Source: Ornithodoros turicata | Taxonomy: Eukaryota; Arthropoda; Arachnida; Ixodida; Argasidae | Assembly (NCBI RefSeq): GCF_037126465.1 | Contig: NC_088203.1 | Location: forward strand, 95,418,668-95,482,667 | Length of the DNA stretch: 64,000 nucleotides | Reading direction: 5' to 3' | Shown here: positions 52,887-62,600 of the stretch, piece after piece | How the letters are laid out: each line of letters opens with the position of its first letter | Position numbering within the stretch: the first letter of the stretch is position 1 | The notes under the pieces: model-generated | The model's database searches: none | Seen by the model: only the letters and a program-made list of their open reading frames with translations | Told to the model about the DNA's origin: nothing | Position numbers and translations under genes: made by a program

Positions 52887-54183
52887 TACGAGGGTGGTTC
52901 CATAAGTTTCCTGCCCGACCAACTTTTAATAGTCATAGAGACGAAACAAGTGCATCACTTTTCGACATAGTCACCCTTAACTTCGATGCACTTTTGACAC
53001 CTTTCAACCAGCGTTCTTATATCCTTGAAAAATAGTCCGAAGTTTTGTCCGCAAAATGCTGGAAAACTGCCTCTTGCACCTCACTATCGTTTTGAAATCT
53101 CCGTCCTCTGAGATCCCTCCTCAAGTTTGAGAACATGAAGTAGTCACTCGGTGCCAAGTCTGGACTGTAGGGTGGGTGGTGGATTTCTTCGAAGCCGCAC
53201 TCCTTCAGTGCAGCCTTGGCAACAGAAGCCGTGTGGACAGGGGCATTGTCCTGGAGCAACCGGCCACCTCGACTCAACCTGCCGCGCCTCTTTTCCTTGA
53301 TGGCGTCTCGCAGTCGGTGCAGGAGTGAAGCATAATAAGTCGCATTCACTGTGGTGTTCCTCTCTTTGAAGTCGATGAGGAGGATCCCGTGACAATCCCA
53401 AAATATTGTTGCCATGATCTTCTTTGTGGATTGTGTGACCTTGGCTTTTCTTGGGGTGCTTCTCCTGGTTTGCGCCATTATATCGTTTCCTTTTTCGAAA
53501 GGGGATCATAGTAGAGCACCATAGTCTCATCCCCTGTGACAATTGACTTCAATATTTCTTCTTCGTTTTCTTGACAGAGCTCCAAAAACTCATTGGCACA
53601 GACGACGCGTTGTTGCTTTTGAACGGACGAGAGAAGTCGTGTCATCCATCTCGCACTGACGTTTTTCATGTGAAGGCCCTCGCCGATTATGTGAAAAACG
53701 GTCGTTTAGGAAAGCCCCAGCCTTTCTGAGATTTCCTTCACCTTCGGATGCCTGTCACTCAGCACTTCCTCCTCGACAAGAGACAAATTTTCTTGTGTAA
53801 ACCACTTCTACTGGACGACCATCGCGTGGATCATCTTCAATGGACTCTCGCCCGAGTCGAAACTGCTTAGCCCAGTCTTTTGCCGTTGTGTACGACGGAG
53901 AGGCTTCCCTGTACACGTTGTCCAGTCGCGCTTTAATTTGTTTAGGCGAAAGTCCCTCTATTGTCAAGAATTTTATCACAGCACGGTACTCGATTTTTTC
54001 CATTTTAACTGAAGAGTGCACCCTGGCTGTTTGAAATGCCGCTCTCCAACCGACAAAAGCATGGAGAGGGTTGAGGGTGGTGCTCCGGCCCTGCAACAGA
54101 TGGCGCCAGGCATCCTTAATCGAATTTTCAAATTCGCGTGCATTTTCTACCTCGGGCCGGAAACTTATGGAACCACCCTCGTA
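52887..54183 (-). mobile_element. mariner-family transposon nested in the TTAA element
   Basis: 1297 bp, flanked by TA, with about 32-bp inverted ends starting TACGAGGGTGGTTCCATAAG. This end is typical of a mariner lineage different from the one at 7816. The transposase lies on the minus strand and is broken. Confidence 0.9.
52935..54003 (-). pseudogene. mariner transposase, multiple lesions
   Basis: The start is ATG at 54003 (MEKIEYRAVIKFL). The N-terminal DNA-binding region reads through DDPRDGRPVE and is then thrown out of frame by one inserted base near 53797. The next part, in a second frame, has a stop near 53709, later SARWMTRLLS and IVTGDETM (first catalytic Asp), then a stop and shift near 53480-53450. 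The third part has LLQDNAPVHTA and YSPDLAPSDYFMF (second and third Asp, D34D), and the C-terminal end is frameshifted near 53020. Catalytic residues survive but at least four lesions make the gene inactive. Confidence 0.88.
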
Positions 54184-54681
54184 TATGTTGCACACACAGG
54201 GACAATACTGTTCACTAATTAACGACACCTCAGCACAATCGGAACAGAAACCACAACCACGTACGATCCACCTCAACCCGTGCAGTCACGGCAACACAGA
54301 GGCCTAGCCACATCTTTTACGCTGCCCGCAGTCTTGTTTGATGCAAAACGTACGAGACAAGGCATGTAAGAACGCAAGTGAATGTCAAACGCAAATAAAT
54401 AGCAACCGCGTCTCAGTCGGTAAGTCGCCATGATTCCGGAGCTAGCACACGATTCTGGCGGGGAGCGGACGCTTCCGGCAGCCAATGAAGTGGTCGGCTG
54501 CCTGACGTCACCACACGCCAGACTCGGCTTGGGGGAGACTGTCGCCGCGGAGCGCATTCTTGCAAACTAATTTTCTCAGGAAATTGGCGCTTTTCGAAGG
54601 AAATATTTTGCGTGACAGTTTATGAAAGTAGTATGTTCATATCAAGCGGTGAAAAAATATATGATTTCCATGCTCCTTTAA

Positions 54682-55520
54682 CACCATAAACTTTACCTTT
54701 GACTTTAACTTAAACTTACCTTTAAAACCAAACTACTCCACGGCTGCTTTGACTCCAGAAACACTAAACTGTTTCGTCACTCCTATGTTAGGTAACACTA
54801 GCCTTTGTTGTAAAAATCTTGTCTTATCGCGTTTGCCTCTGACGTGAAGGTCGTACAGGTCGCAGAGAGGACCTCCGAAGACGTTCGCCGCTCGGATCTG
54901 GCCGGCAAGAGGAAGCCCGCAGCCCCTGCTAGGACCAGTTGAAGCCCGTGTCCGATGTACCATGCGTGATGAGGGCTAACTTGGAGACGTCTCCTCCGCT
55001 GTCCTTGAACCCCGCGATGTTAGGGTGAGCCCCAAGACGTCCGACTACCTGCAGAGGGAAGGTCATGAGGTGCACCAAAGTTTAGAGGGACTGGGTTCCA
55101 ATACAGTCTACACTCTTGCGCGTATTGTATGCTAAGACCAGGATACCTCACTGGGAAGTCCCAAAACTGCGGTGCATCAACCTCTGAAATTACATATACA
55201 GTACGATGAACGAGAGGTCAATAATATGCCAATGTAATGATATGGCGCGTGCTATGAATGAATGTAATGCGTAAAAGCCGTATTCAGTATAATGATGGTC
55301 CGCCTAGGTCACTAATGACGATCGTGCCTTCCCTCTTTACGGGGATTAAGAAGCCGCTGCACACTGTCCTGGCTAATGACCGACTTGTGTCTGTTGCTAA
55401 ATGGTTACTGATAATAACGTCCATGCACTGACAGGATGAAGTGGTTCTGATTGACACTTATATTGTCAGTCTCAGCGCCATGGGCTTCCCTATGTAGTTC
55501 CGTGACCATGGCTCTGTACA
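54682..55520. other. No gene seen
   Basis: Mixed sequence without supported coding regions or recognisable repeats. Confidence 0.45.
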
Positions 55521-55524
55521 ATAG

Positions 55525-56265
55525 TTCGGTACAAAAGGTAATTAAGTTACAATTACGGAAAGTAATTGAGTTATAGGAAACGTTACTGAAGGGGAAAATG
55601 TAATTGAGTTATAGTTACGCGTATCGTATGTAAGTTCACTTACTCTTGAGTTACTTCATGCTGTACGTGCCGCGCCGTGGGCAATGCTATAGGGGCCACA
55701 AATTAGGCTGCTTCCAACGAAATAGTTTGAAGATCTTCCGTTTCTTTTTTTATGCGAGGTGTATATATCCAGGTAACTGAATATACGACGAAACTGTTTA
55801 TGCGAATAACGAAGCTCACGCGTGGAAAAGAAAATATCCAAACATAACTCGGAAATGGCTTAAAAATTAGTAGTTCTATAGTACTACAGATTCAGGACAT
55901 TAGAGTGGTGCATGCAGGCCACCAAAAATTAAATTTACGAAAACAGAAGGTACAGCTTCACGGCTCAAAGCCTAGGCGAGATGACTGCCCACATGAACAG
56001 TTAAAACGTTGTTTGAGTAGGTTGTGTTTTGAATGAATGCTAAAAACTTGTGCACGATAGCTTTAGCTGTAAAAAGAGAAATTGAAAACGAGAACGCAGT
56101 AGGAAATCATCAGCCTTTGAAAAGTGACAATATTGGAGAGGAAAATGTAGAACGAACTCGTTCGAACCACTCCAGAAGGTAACTGTCCATCGACTAGTTA
56201 CGGGTATACAGTTACTCGTTTTTGAAAGTAATTAACTAGAGTAACTTTGTTAATTGAATTACTTC
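55525..56265. repeat. Repeat rich in AAGTAATTGAGTTA-like motifs
   Basis: AAGGTAATTAAGTTACAATT, AAGTAATTGAGTTATAG and GTAATTGAGTTATAGTTACG lie at the left (55537-55620), and AAGTAATTAACTAGAG with AATTGAATTACTTCAGAG at the right (56226-56266). The paired termini suggest one dispersed element with such motifs at both ends. Similar GTAAC/ATTAC-rich text is at 21335-21460 and 22055-22140. Family unknown. Confidence 0.4.
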
Positions 56266-56792
56266 AGAGCTCTCTCCTCACTTGTAGATACCTACCTATT
56301 ACTTGTCCAAAATAATCCGCCATCGGGTATGAGTATATCTTTATCGTGCGAGATATCTGAGAAGGACAGCGAGGAAGAAAGCACCACGTTTACGACGACG
56401 ACGATGTTGCGTTTTGTTATTTTGTTGCCGTTTTGTTGCAGCTTTGGTCAGGTGCCGAATTCAATCTCTCCATATATTTTTAATTACCTAATGGAAGTTA
56501 CTGACGTTATCAAGTCATAACCGGGGTGTCTACCGAATTGCAGCAAATTCCCTGACATTTCCAGGTTTGTTTCCCTGACCAACATAAAAGGGAACTTGGT
56601 GGCTGCTGCTACGTTTTGATACAGATCCCTCATAAAACAGATCGCTTATTGAGTATTAGTGACGCTGCCCTACCTTCCTGCCTCTCTATACTCGCGCCAA
56701 CGTTGCTGTGGCGTGGGCGTGGCCGCTAAACCACTCGTGATTCGCTGCGCATCGTCACGGCACATGTCTGCGATTCTTCGCTGATTCCAGAC
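56266..56792. other. No gene seen
   Basis: A frame of 88 codons begins here but has no recognisable content. AAATTCCCTGACATTTCCAG at about 56547 is echoed at 57038 and 57405-57480, so a further repeat surrounds the two SINEs. Confidence 0.4.
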
Positions 56793-57027
56793 GTGCTCCC
56801 GTGGCTCAGTGGTTAGCGTGCTGGCCATGTCACGTCGAGACTGGGAGGTACCCGGGTTCGAATCCCGGTGCCGGCTGTGCTGTCTGGGGTTTTTCCTGGG
56901 TTTTCCTCAGACGCTTTCAGACATATGTCGGCACAGTTCCCTTAGAAGTCGGCCCAGGACGCACATGAGTCGTGACGTTGCCCACATACGTGAGGCCGAC
57001 AACGGCAAGCACCACCAGACGTTTTTT
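56793..57027 (+). repeat. tRNA-derived SINE, best-preserved head
   Basis: Box A TGGCTCAGTGGTTAGCGTG (about 56803-56821) and box B GGGTTCGAATCCC (about 56853-56865) are near perfect RNA polymerase III promoters. The core GGCTGTGCTGTCTGGGG and GTCGGCACAGTTCC follow, then a tail with AGTCGTGACGTTGCCCACA and CACCACCAG. The head is shared with the other SINEs, the tail is of a second type. Confidence 0.9.
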
Positions 57028-57078
57028 GTTTTTTTTTGCAAATTCCCTGACAATATTTTTGTTTTGTTTTTATTCCGT

Positions 57079-57320
57079 GTTAGCACCGCGAAGCAACTGT
57101 GGCTACGAGCGGCGTACAGATGTGGGAAAATGGAGAGAGGACATCAGGAAGGAGTGGGGGACAGAGTGGTTAGTATGCTTCCTGGGCCGACTTCAAAGGG
57201 AACAGTGCCGACATTAGTCTGGAAAGTCTCCGGAAAACCCAGGGGAAACCTCAGACAGTACAGCCGGTGGTAGGATTCGAACCCACCACCTCTCAATCTT
57301 CAGCACGACCTTGGCTACCA
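57079..57320 (-). repeat. tRNA-derived SINE, minus strand
   Basis: Reverse complement of the 27.1-kb type: tail with CGCGAAGCAACTGTGGCTAC (57088 onward), core, and inverted B box GGATTCGAACCCACC near 57272. It lies tail to tail with the plus-strand SINE just before it. Confidence 0.85.
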
Positions 57321-57917
57321 ACAACGAGGTGGTAGCCAACAAAACAAACCGGGTGAAAATCCGTCGAATATTAACCGAGATTAAGGACGAAACGTTTTCC
57401 ATAGAACAATCCCCTGACTTTTCCAGTGACTTTCCAATCCCCTGACTTTTCCCAAAAAATTCCCGGTTTTCCAGGTTGGTATAAATACCCTGCCGATAAC
57501 ATTGTGGGGGAATGCGTTGTAGGCCGTTGTAGTCTTTGACAATCTAGCACCATTTCAACGATAGTCATCACACTGAAATAAACATTTTGTGTACAAACTT
57601 TCATGCGTCCTCACTCAACCAAACACAGCTGACGTAACCGTCCTTGATTTTTGTATTTTTTTTTTTTTTTCTCGCGCGCGCAAGCGGCGCATGAAAGGAA
57701 GCACGTGGAAGCTGAACTGCGTTGTGTGCGTGATTCGGTTTGTTCTTTTTACTTGCTTCTTTCGGTTTAAATACCGCGCCATCCGGCTTCAATACAATAG
57801 AATGCTACTCCTGTAGAGACGCGACAGCCGTGCACTCACTGTTGTCGATGCCTGTTCCTTGTCTCGACTGTTTCCCTTATTTGTTTTCGGGAAAAAAAAA
57901 GATAGAAAAACGTATTC
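57321..57917. other. No gene seen
   Basis: Contains repeats of CCCTGACTTTTCC (57412 and 57438) and a T-run at 57655-57670. No coding evidence. Confidence 0.4.
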
Positions 57918-57977
57918 GTACAGATTCCGATAAAAGTTTGAACACCATGGTGTTCAAACTTTTATCGGGATCTGTAC
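57918..57977. repeat. 60-bp palindrome with one mismatch
   Basis: The central 42 bp (57927-57968) are a perfect palindrome centred on ACCATGGT, with CCGATAAAAGTTTGAACACC as the outer left arm. It extends to 60 bp with GTACAGAT and its complement and a single mismatch (57926/57969). Too symmetrical for ordinary sequence. It lies next to the LINE remnant. Confidence 0.92.
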
Positions 57978-58029
57978 GGGAGTGGCGTATATCTTCGAGC
58001 GACACTCTTGCAGATTACGGGACTCCGTT

Positions 58030-60120
58030 ATCACTCCCACGCACTGATGTTTAGCGGCGTATCTACCGCAAGTAACCTACGCAAGGTCACTCTACACTCA
58101 ACGCTGTCATATGCTTTGGCATACAGGGTGTCCCAGAAAACGTGTAATTGAATTATAATAAAAAAACTACGCCACCTAGAATCATGCGGTCAACTGCATT
58201 CGTTCTTATTAGGTTTTTTGCCACATCCTGATGTGAATCTCATGTATTGTAAGTTTAATTATGTAAATATTTGCGAACTGAACTTGGAAATTTGCCAAGT
58301 AAAGGTCACTTTGTTACCCCACCAATAGGAAGAGCGTGCTGGATTCACTCAAATTCACGATAATTGACAGTGATATTCACGAGCTATCCCATCGGAAAAA
58401 ATAGCCGAACATCATGCTTTTCGGAGCACCGAACCATAACGCGCAATGACTTTTTGAGCGCAATCGCTCTCACTCCGACGAAAGGAGGTTCCAAACCCAG
58501 CCCACAGTGTGATAGTAGAAAAAGTAACAGTACCTGAAATTGGGAGAGGGAAAGTGCGATCCCAGCGAAGGTCGGACGCGATAAGCCATGCCTGTGTAAT
58601 CTCTTTCTGCGATGACGGGATGGGCTGGGTTTCCAACCTCCTTTCGTCGGACTGACAATGATTGCGCTGAAAAATTCGTCGCGCACAATCTTGTGAGAGC
58701 TCCGTAAAGCACGATGTTCGGATGGGATAGCTTCTGAATACCCCAGTCAATTATCATTAATTTAAGTAAATTAGACACGGTCTTCACATTGGTGGGGTAA
58801 AAAAAGTGACCTTTACTTGGCAAATTTCCGACTTCAGTTCGCAAAATTTACATAGTTAAACTTACGTTACACGACATTCACATCAGAAGGTGGCAGAAAC
58901 CTAGTAAGAACAAATGCCGTTGACCGCATGACTCTGGGTGGTGTAGTTTTTTTTTTTAATTATATTTCAATGACATGTTTTCTGTGACACCCTGTATATG
59001 CCAAGTGTCACAAGGGCGGAAATTTCCCCCTTCTCATGGGCGAGGTGAATCTGGCTCTCAAGATTTTGCATGAGCCATCCAGGTACAGAACATCGGGGAC
59101 GGAGTCCGATTTCGCTATCATCCACGTGTGAAGACAGTCTCCGGTGAATGATTCGTTCCACGGTCTTGCAGAGGGTAGAAGTAAGCGCTATTTATGGTCT
59201 TATCCTGTCTAGATCCAGACCACGTCTAGGAACCTCCTTGAGCAGGACCAACTTGGCGAGCTTCCATTTATGATGAATCGAAGCCTGCTCTAAGGACACT
59301 TTGACGATGGTGTGGAAGTCAACGGGGTGAGAGGCCCACAGCAATTTGATTACCTTATCAGTGATATCCATCAGGGCCTGGTGCAGATTTGGGAAGGGCT
59401 CGGAAACCGCATTCCAATTCTTCATCTGTGGCAGTGTAAAATCCAGCAGACGACTTGGAAGAAACGGGGAAGGCACAGAGTTGCGGAAACATCCAGTCCT
59501 TGTGCGACGTCCTCAAGACGTCTGCGTCGGACACGACAGAAAAATCAGTGGAGCAGTAAGAAAAGGAGGCGCGAATGAACGCAATGTGCTTGTGCAGTGC
59601 TTTCCTAGGATTCGAGGCTGAAAGAAAACAGTTGAAAACCACTATTAAATGCTTGCTTTGCAGCGGAGATATAGTGTAGTTGAAAATAGCCTTAGGGAAT
59701 AGAAGTTTTTCCAGTTAAGTGTAACAAGCGTTGGAGAGCACCAGCTTCCAAGCGGACTTACGTCGCCTGTAGGCTCGAGTACACGCATCATTCCACCAAG
59801 GTGCGCAGCTTGTCGAAGTGTGTTTCATAATCATAAGACAGAAAGAGAACTGATCTGTCGAGCACGAGAGATAAGAGGTAATGGCAGAACGCGCCCGGTC
59901 TGCAGCAGGAGGCTGGAGCCCTCATTTAATAAAGAAGTCAACAACTTCTCCTGCAATGTGCGGTTAAAATAGGACCGCAAAGAAGCTCTATGCATGTCAC
60001 CATGGATGATATCAAAATAAGCTGGCAGGTGATCGCTGTTCGTATTGGAGGTATCAGTACTCCACGATAAAAGTTGCACGCCAGAAGAGCACTAGGTGAG
60101 ATCAAGCACAGATCGCGCAC
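58030..60120 (-). pseudogene. LINE remnant: endonuclease end, linker, start of RT, split by a MITE
   Basis: On the minus strand, NSDHLPAYFDI (about 60030) is the SDH end of an AP-type endonuclease. CAPWWNDACTRAYRRR (about 59790) is the typical linker of I/CR1/Jockey-like LINEs. RT follows: PKSAPGPDG (about 59365), KLAKLVLLK (about 59250), IIHRRL, GLRPRCS (about 59090), then ALVTLGI just before the MITE, and YAKAYDSVECR directly after it (58120 down to about 58085). Frames change several times and the remainder of RT is missing. It is 3'-incomplete and dead. Confidence 0.8.
58124..58994. mobile_element. Palindromic Tc1/mariner-type MITE inside the LINE
   Basis: 871 bp, inverted ends CAGGGTGTCCCAGAAAAC (one mismatch on the right), flanked by TA at 58122-58123 and 58995-58996. 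It matches the element at 11817-12693 along its length. The frames in it are again repeat sequence only. Confidence 0.9.
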
Positions 60121-60139
60121 TACCCCGTAAGAACGTTAG

Positions 60140-60355
60140 TGGTGGTGGTGGTGAAAGGGTTCGCCGCTGTCGGCATCACAGAGGTGGGCAACGTAACGAC
60201 TAACTTCCTGGATCGGCTTCTAAGGGAACTGTGCCGACCTGTCTAAAAGCGCCTGAGGAAAACCCAGGGACAAACCCAGACACCACAGCTGGCACCGAAA
60301 TTCGAACCTGGGAACCTCCCAGTCTCGACGTAACATGGCCAGCACGCTAACTAAC
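60140..60355 (-). repeat. tRNA-derived SINE, minus strand
   Basis: Starts with (GGT)n and GAAAGGGTTCGCCGCTGTCG, the tail type of 56793-57027, followed by the inverted core GGAACTGTGCCGAC, an inverted B box TTCGAACCTGGG and an inverted box A near GCTAACTAAC. It sits against the 3' end of the Gypsy remnant. Confidence 0.85.
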
Positions 60356-62600
60356 ACGTTGTCGAACTGTCGTTCGTAACAGAGATATTGTGTTGGCAGA
60401 TCCAATCCCAGAGCTCGTGGACAGTAACGTTATGGCCTTGTTGCTAGGCAAAATGGGATGAACGCTTTCCTGGTCGACAAGCGCGAGAGGTGCCCCCGGA
60501 TTGGTCTCTTCAAAAGATCTCACGCGATGAATGGACATGAAGGAACTGAGCCTTAACATCCAGTGAGAACAACACGACTGTTTTACGAGCTCAGCGGCGC
60601 AAAAGTTAGTGGCGATAGCTATGAGTCCCACGGAGGAAGTGAGCGGAAACGTCACGGAGCGAGTAGCGGGCCTGGGGGGTGAAGGCGGGAGAGGAAGAGT
60701 TGAGCGGACAGGATCAGGAGGGGGTGGGGCGAAATAAACCCGGTTAAGGGGCTCAATAGAAATGGTGTCATTGCGGCCGTTGACGGGGACGGTAAAGAAT
60801 TTGGGTGAACGACTGATGACCAAGTAAGGGCCGGAGTATAGGGAGTCTGGAGGGGTGGGCGCACGGAACGCGACGAAAACATGGGTACAGGTGCTGACGT
60901 CGGGATGGACGAAAATGTCCGGGATGCGTGCCTGCGCTGAGAGACCGGGAGCAGGGCGCGGAAAATGCCGCGGAGGCGACTGACATAGTCCTGACGGGTC
61001 GGGTAGGACGGATGGAGAAGACGGGGCTAGGAGTTCGCCGGGGAACCGCAGCGTGGTACCGTAAATCAGCTCGATTAGAGTGCAGCCGAGGTCGGGTTTG
61101 TAGACAGACCGGAGGCCAAGGGGCAAAGCCTCAATCCAGGCAGAAGGTGTGAGATGAGCCTTCAGAGCGGTCTCCAGGAGCCGGTGAAAACGCTCTACCA
61201 TGCCATTGGAAGCAGGATGGTACGAGGCAGTGCGTATGCGTCGAGTGCCCAGGAGGGTCGTGAAGGCTGCGAACAGCGAGGATTCGAATTGGCAGCCGCA
61301 GTCGGTTGTTATGGATGACGGCACCCGAAACGGGACACCCAGGTGGAGAGAAAGGCTGTGGCAACGGCTGGAGCAGTGGCATCAGGGATGGGGGTTGCCT
61401 CAGGCCATCGGGTGTATATGTCGATGACGGCAAGTATGTAACGACAGCCGAGGGAAGGAGACAAAGGACCGACGAGATCCACGTGAAGCTTGTCGAAGAG
61501 CACATCGGGCGGAAGGAAGGAAGCGGTGGGCGAAGAGGTGTGCCCCCGGATCTTGACGCGTTGGCAACGCGGGCGGGAGCGGGTCCACCGCTTGATGTGC
61601 GCGTTAGAACGGGGCCAGAGGTATCGGCTAGAGCCAAGCTTCTGATTCACAAGGATCCCTGGGTGAGCGAAGGAGTGAAGACGAGAATCGAATTTCCGAC
61701 TTCGCCGGGGGGCCGGGACAAATGGGCGGGGGCAGCCGAGCGAGACGTCACAGACGGCAGTGGCGCAGGCGTCGGGAAGGGTAACATGTAACATCTTCGA
61801 GACATAAGCAGGTGAGGGTCGAGAGGGAGGCGTGCGAACTCGCCGTCGGAATGTTGACATTCGGCGAGAGCGTTCAGAGATAGGGAGACTTTGGCGGTAA
61901 GGAAAGCGACGGGACTGAGGGTGTCAGCGACACTGTTCGCTGGGCCGCTGACGTGACGGATGTCGGTAGAGAATTCCGAGATGAAAGTGAGCTGACGAAT
62001 CTCCCGCGGAGCGTAGGAAGCGCTGGAGGTAGTGAACACATAAGTAAGTGACTTATGGTCAGTGAAGACAGTAAACTTCCGGCTTTCGATGAAGGGTCGA
62101 AAGTGCTTCACCGCCAGGAAGATGGCCAGGAGCTCCCGCGAGAAGGTGCTATGGCGCTGCTCGCGTGACTTCAGCTTGCGGGAGAAGAGAGGTGTAACCA
62201 ACTGGAAACTTCGTGCTGCAACGCGGCGCCGACCGCAGTGGAGGGCGTGTCGACCATAAGGCTGGTGAAGGCATCATGAACATGGTGGGAAAGCAGGGTA
62301 GCGGATGATACGGCCTGCTTGGCAGCCTCAAAGGCGTTCGCGGCGGGGGAGGACCACTGAATGAGGGCGGTGCGGCGGTTAGCAGACAAGAGGAGATCTT
62401 CCAAAGGCAGAAGGAAGCACAGCCGTGAATGAAGCGACTATAAACGTTTATTCGCGGAACTTCTTGATGGAGGAAGGGCGAGGAAAGTCGCGGATAGCTT
62501 GTACCTTGGCGGGCAAGGGTGTGATGCCATCCCGGAGCTAGTAATGTGGTGAGGGGACCAATGGTTTGAAGGACAAATGAGAGTCCGCTCCGCATTGTCG
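60356..62600 (-). pseudogene. Gypsy-type LTR retrotransposon pol, truncated
   Basis: Read on the minus strand from 62600 downward: the end of RT (SSFLHQEVP- and YSRFIHGC-type motifs, with a frameshift near 62400), RNase H (ELLAIFLAVKHFRPFIE and VFTDHKSLTYVF at about 62130-62035; [14 protein letters not shown] follows), integrase zinc region (HSFAHPG, about 61670, with one expected Cys changed to Arg before CQR), then the integrase core with [20 protein letters not shown] and HPASNGMVERFHR carrying the D, D and E residues (about 61480-61200), and a long proline-rich C-terminus with a chromatin-binding-like end. It needs at least three frame changes. Gag, protease, most of RT and both LTRs are absent or not recognised. 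A dead fragment. Confidence 0.88.

Larger units (their letters stand above)
52098..54677. mobile_element. Second element flanked by TTAA, with nested mariner
   Basis: Inverted ends AGGAGCATGGAAAT (14 bp, then weaker similarity) and TTAA on both sides (52094-52097, 54678-54681). Without the mariner at 52887-54183 the unit is about 1.28 kb. No transposase frame is recognised in it. The TTAA target suggests a piggyBac-type origin. Its end sequence differs from that of the element at 47831. Confidence 0.65.
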
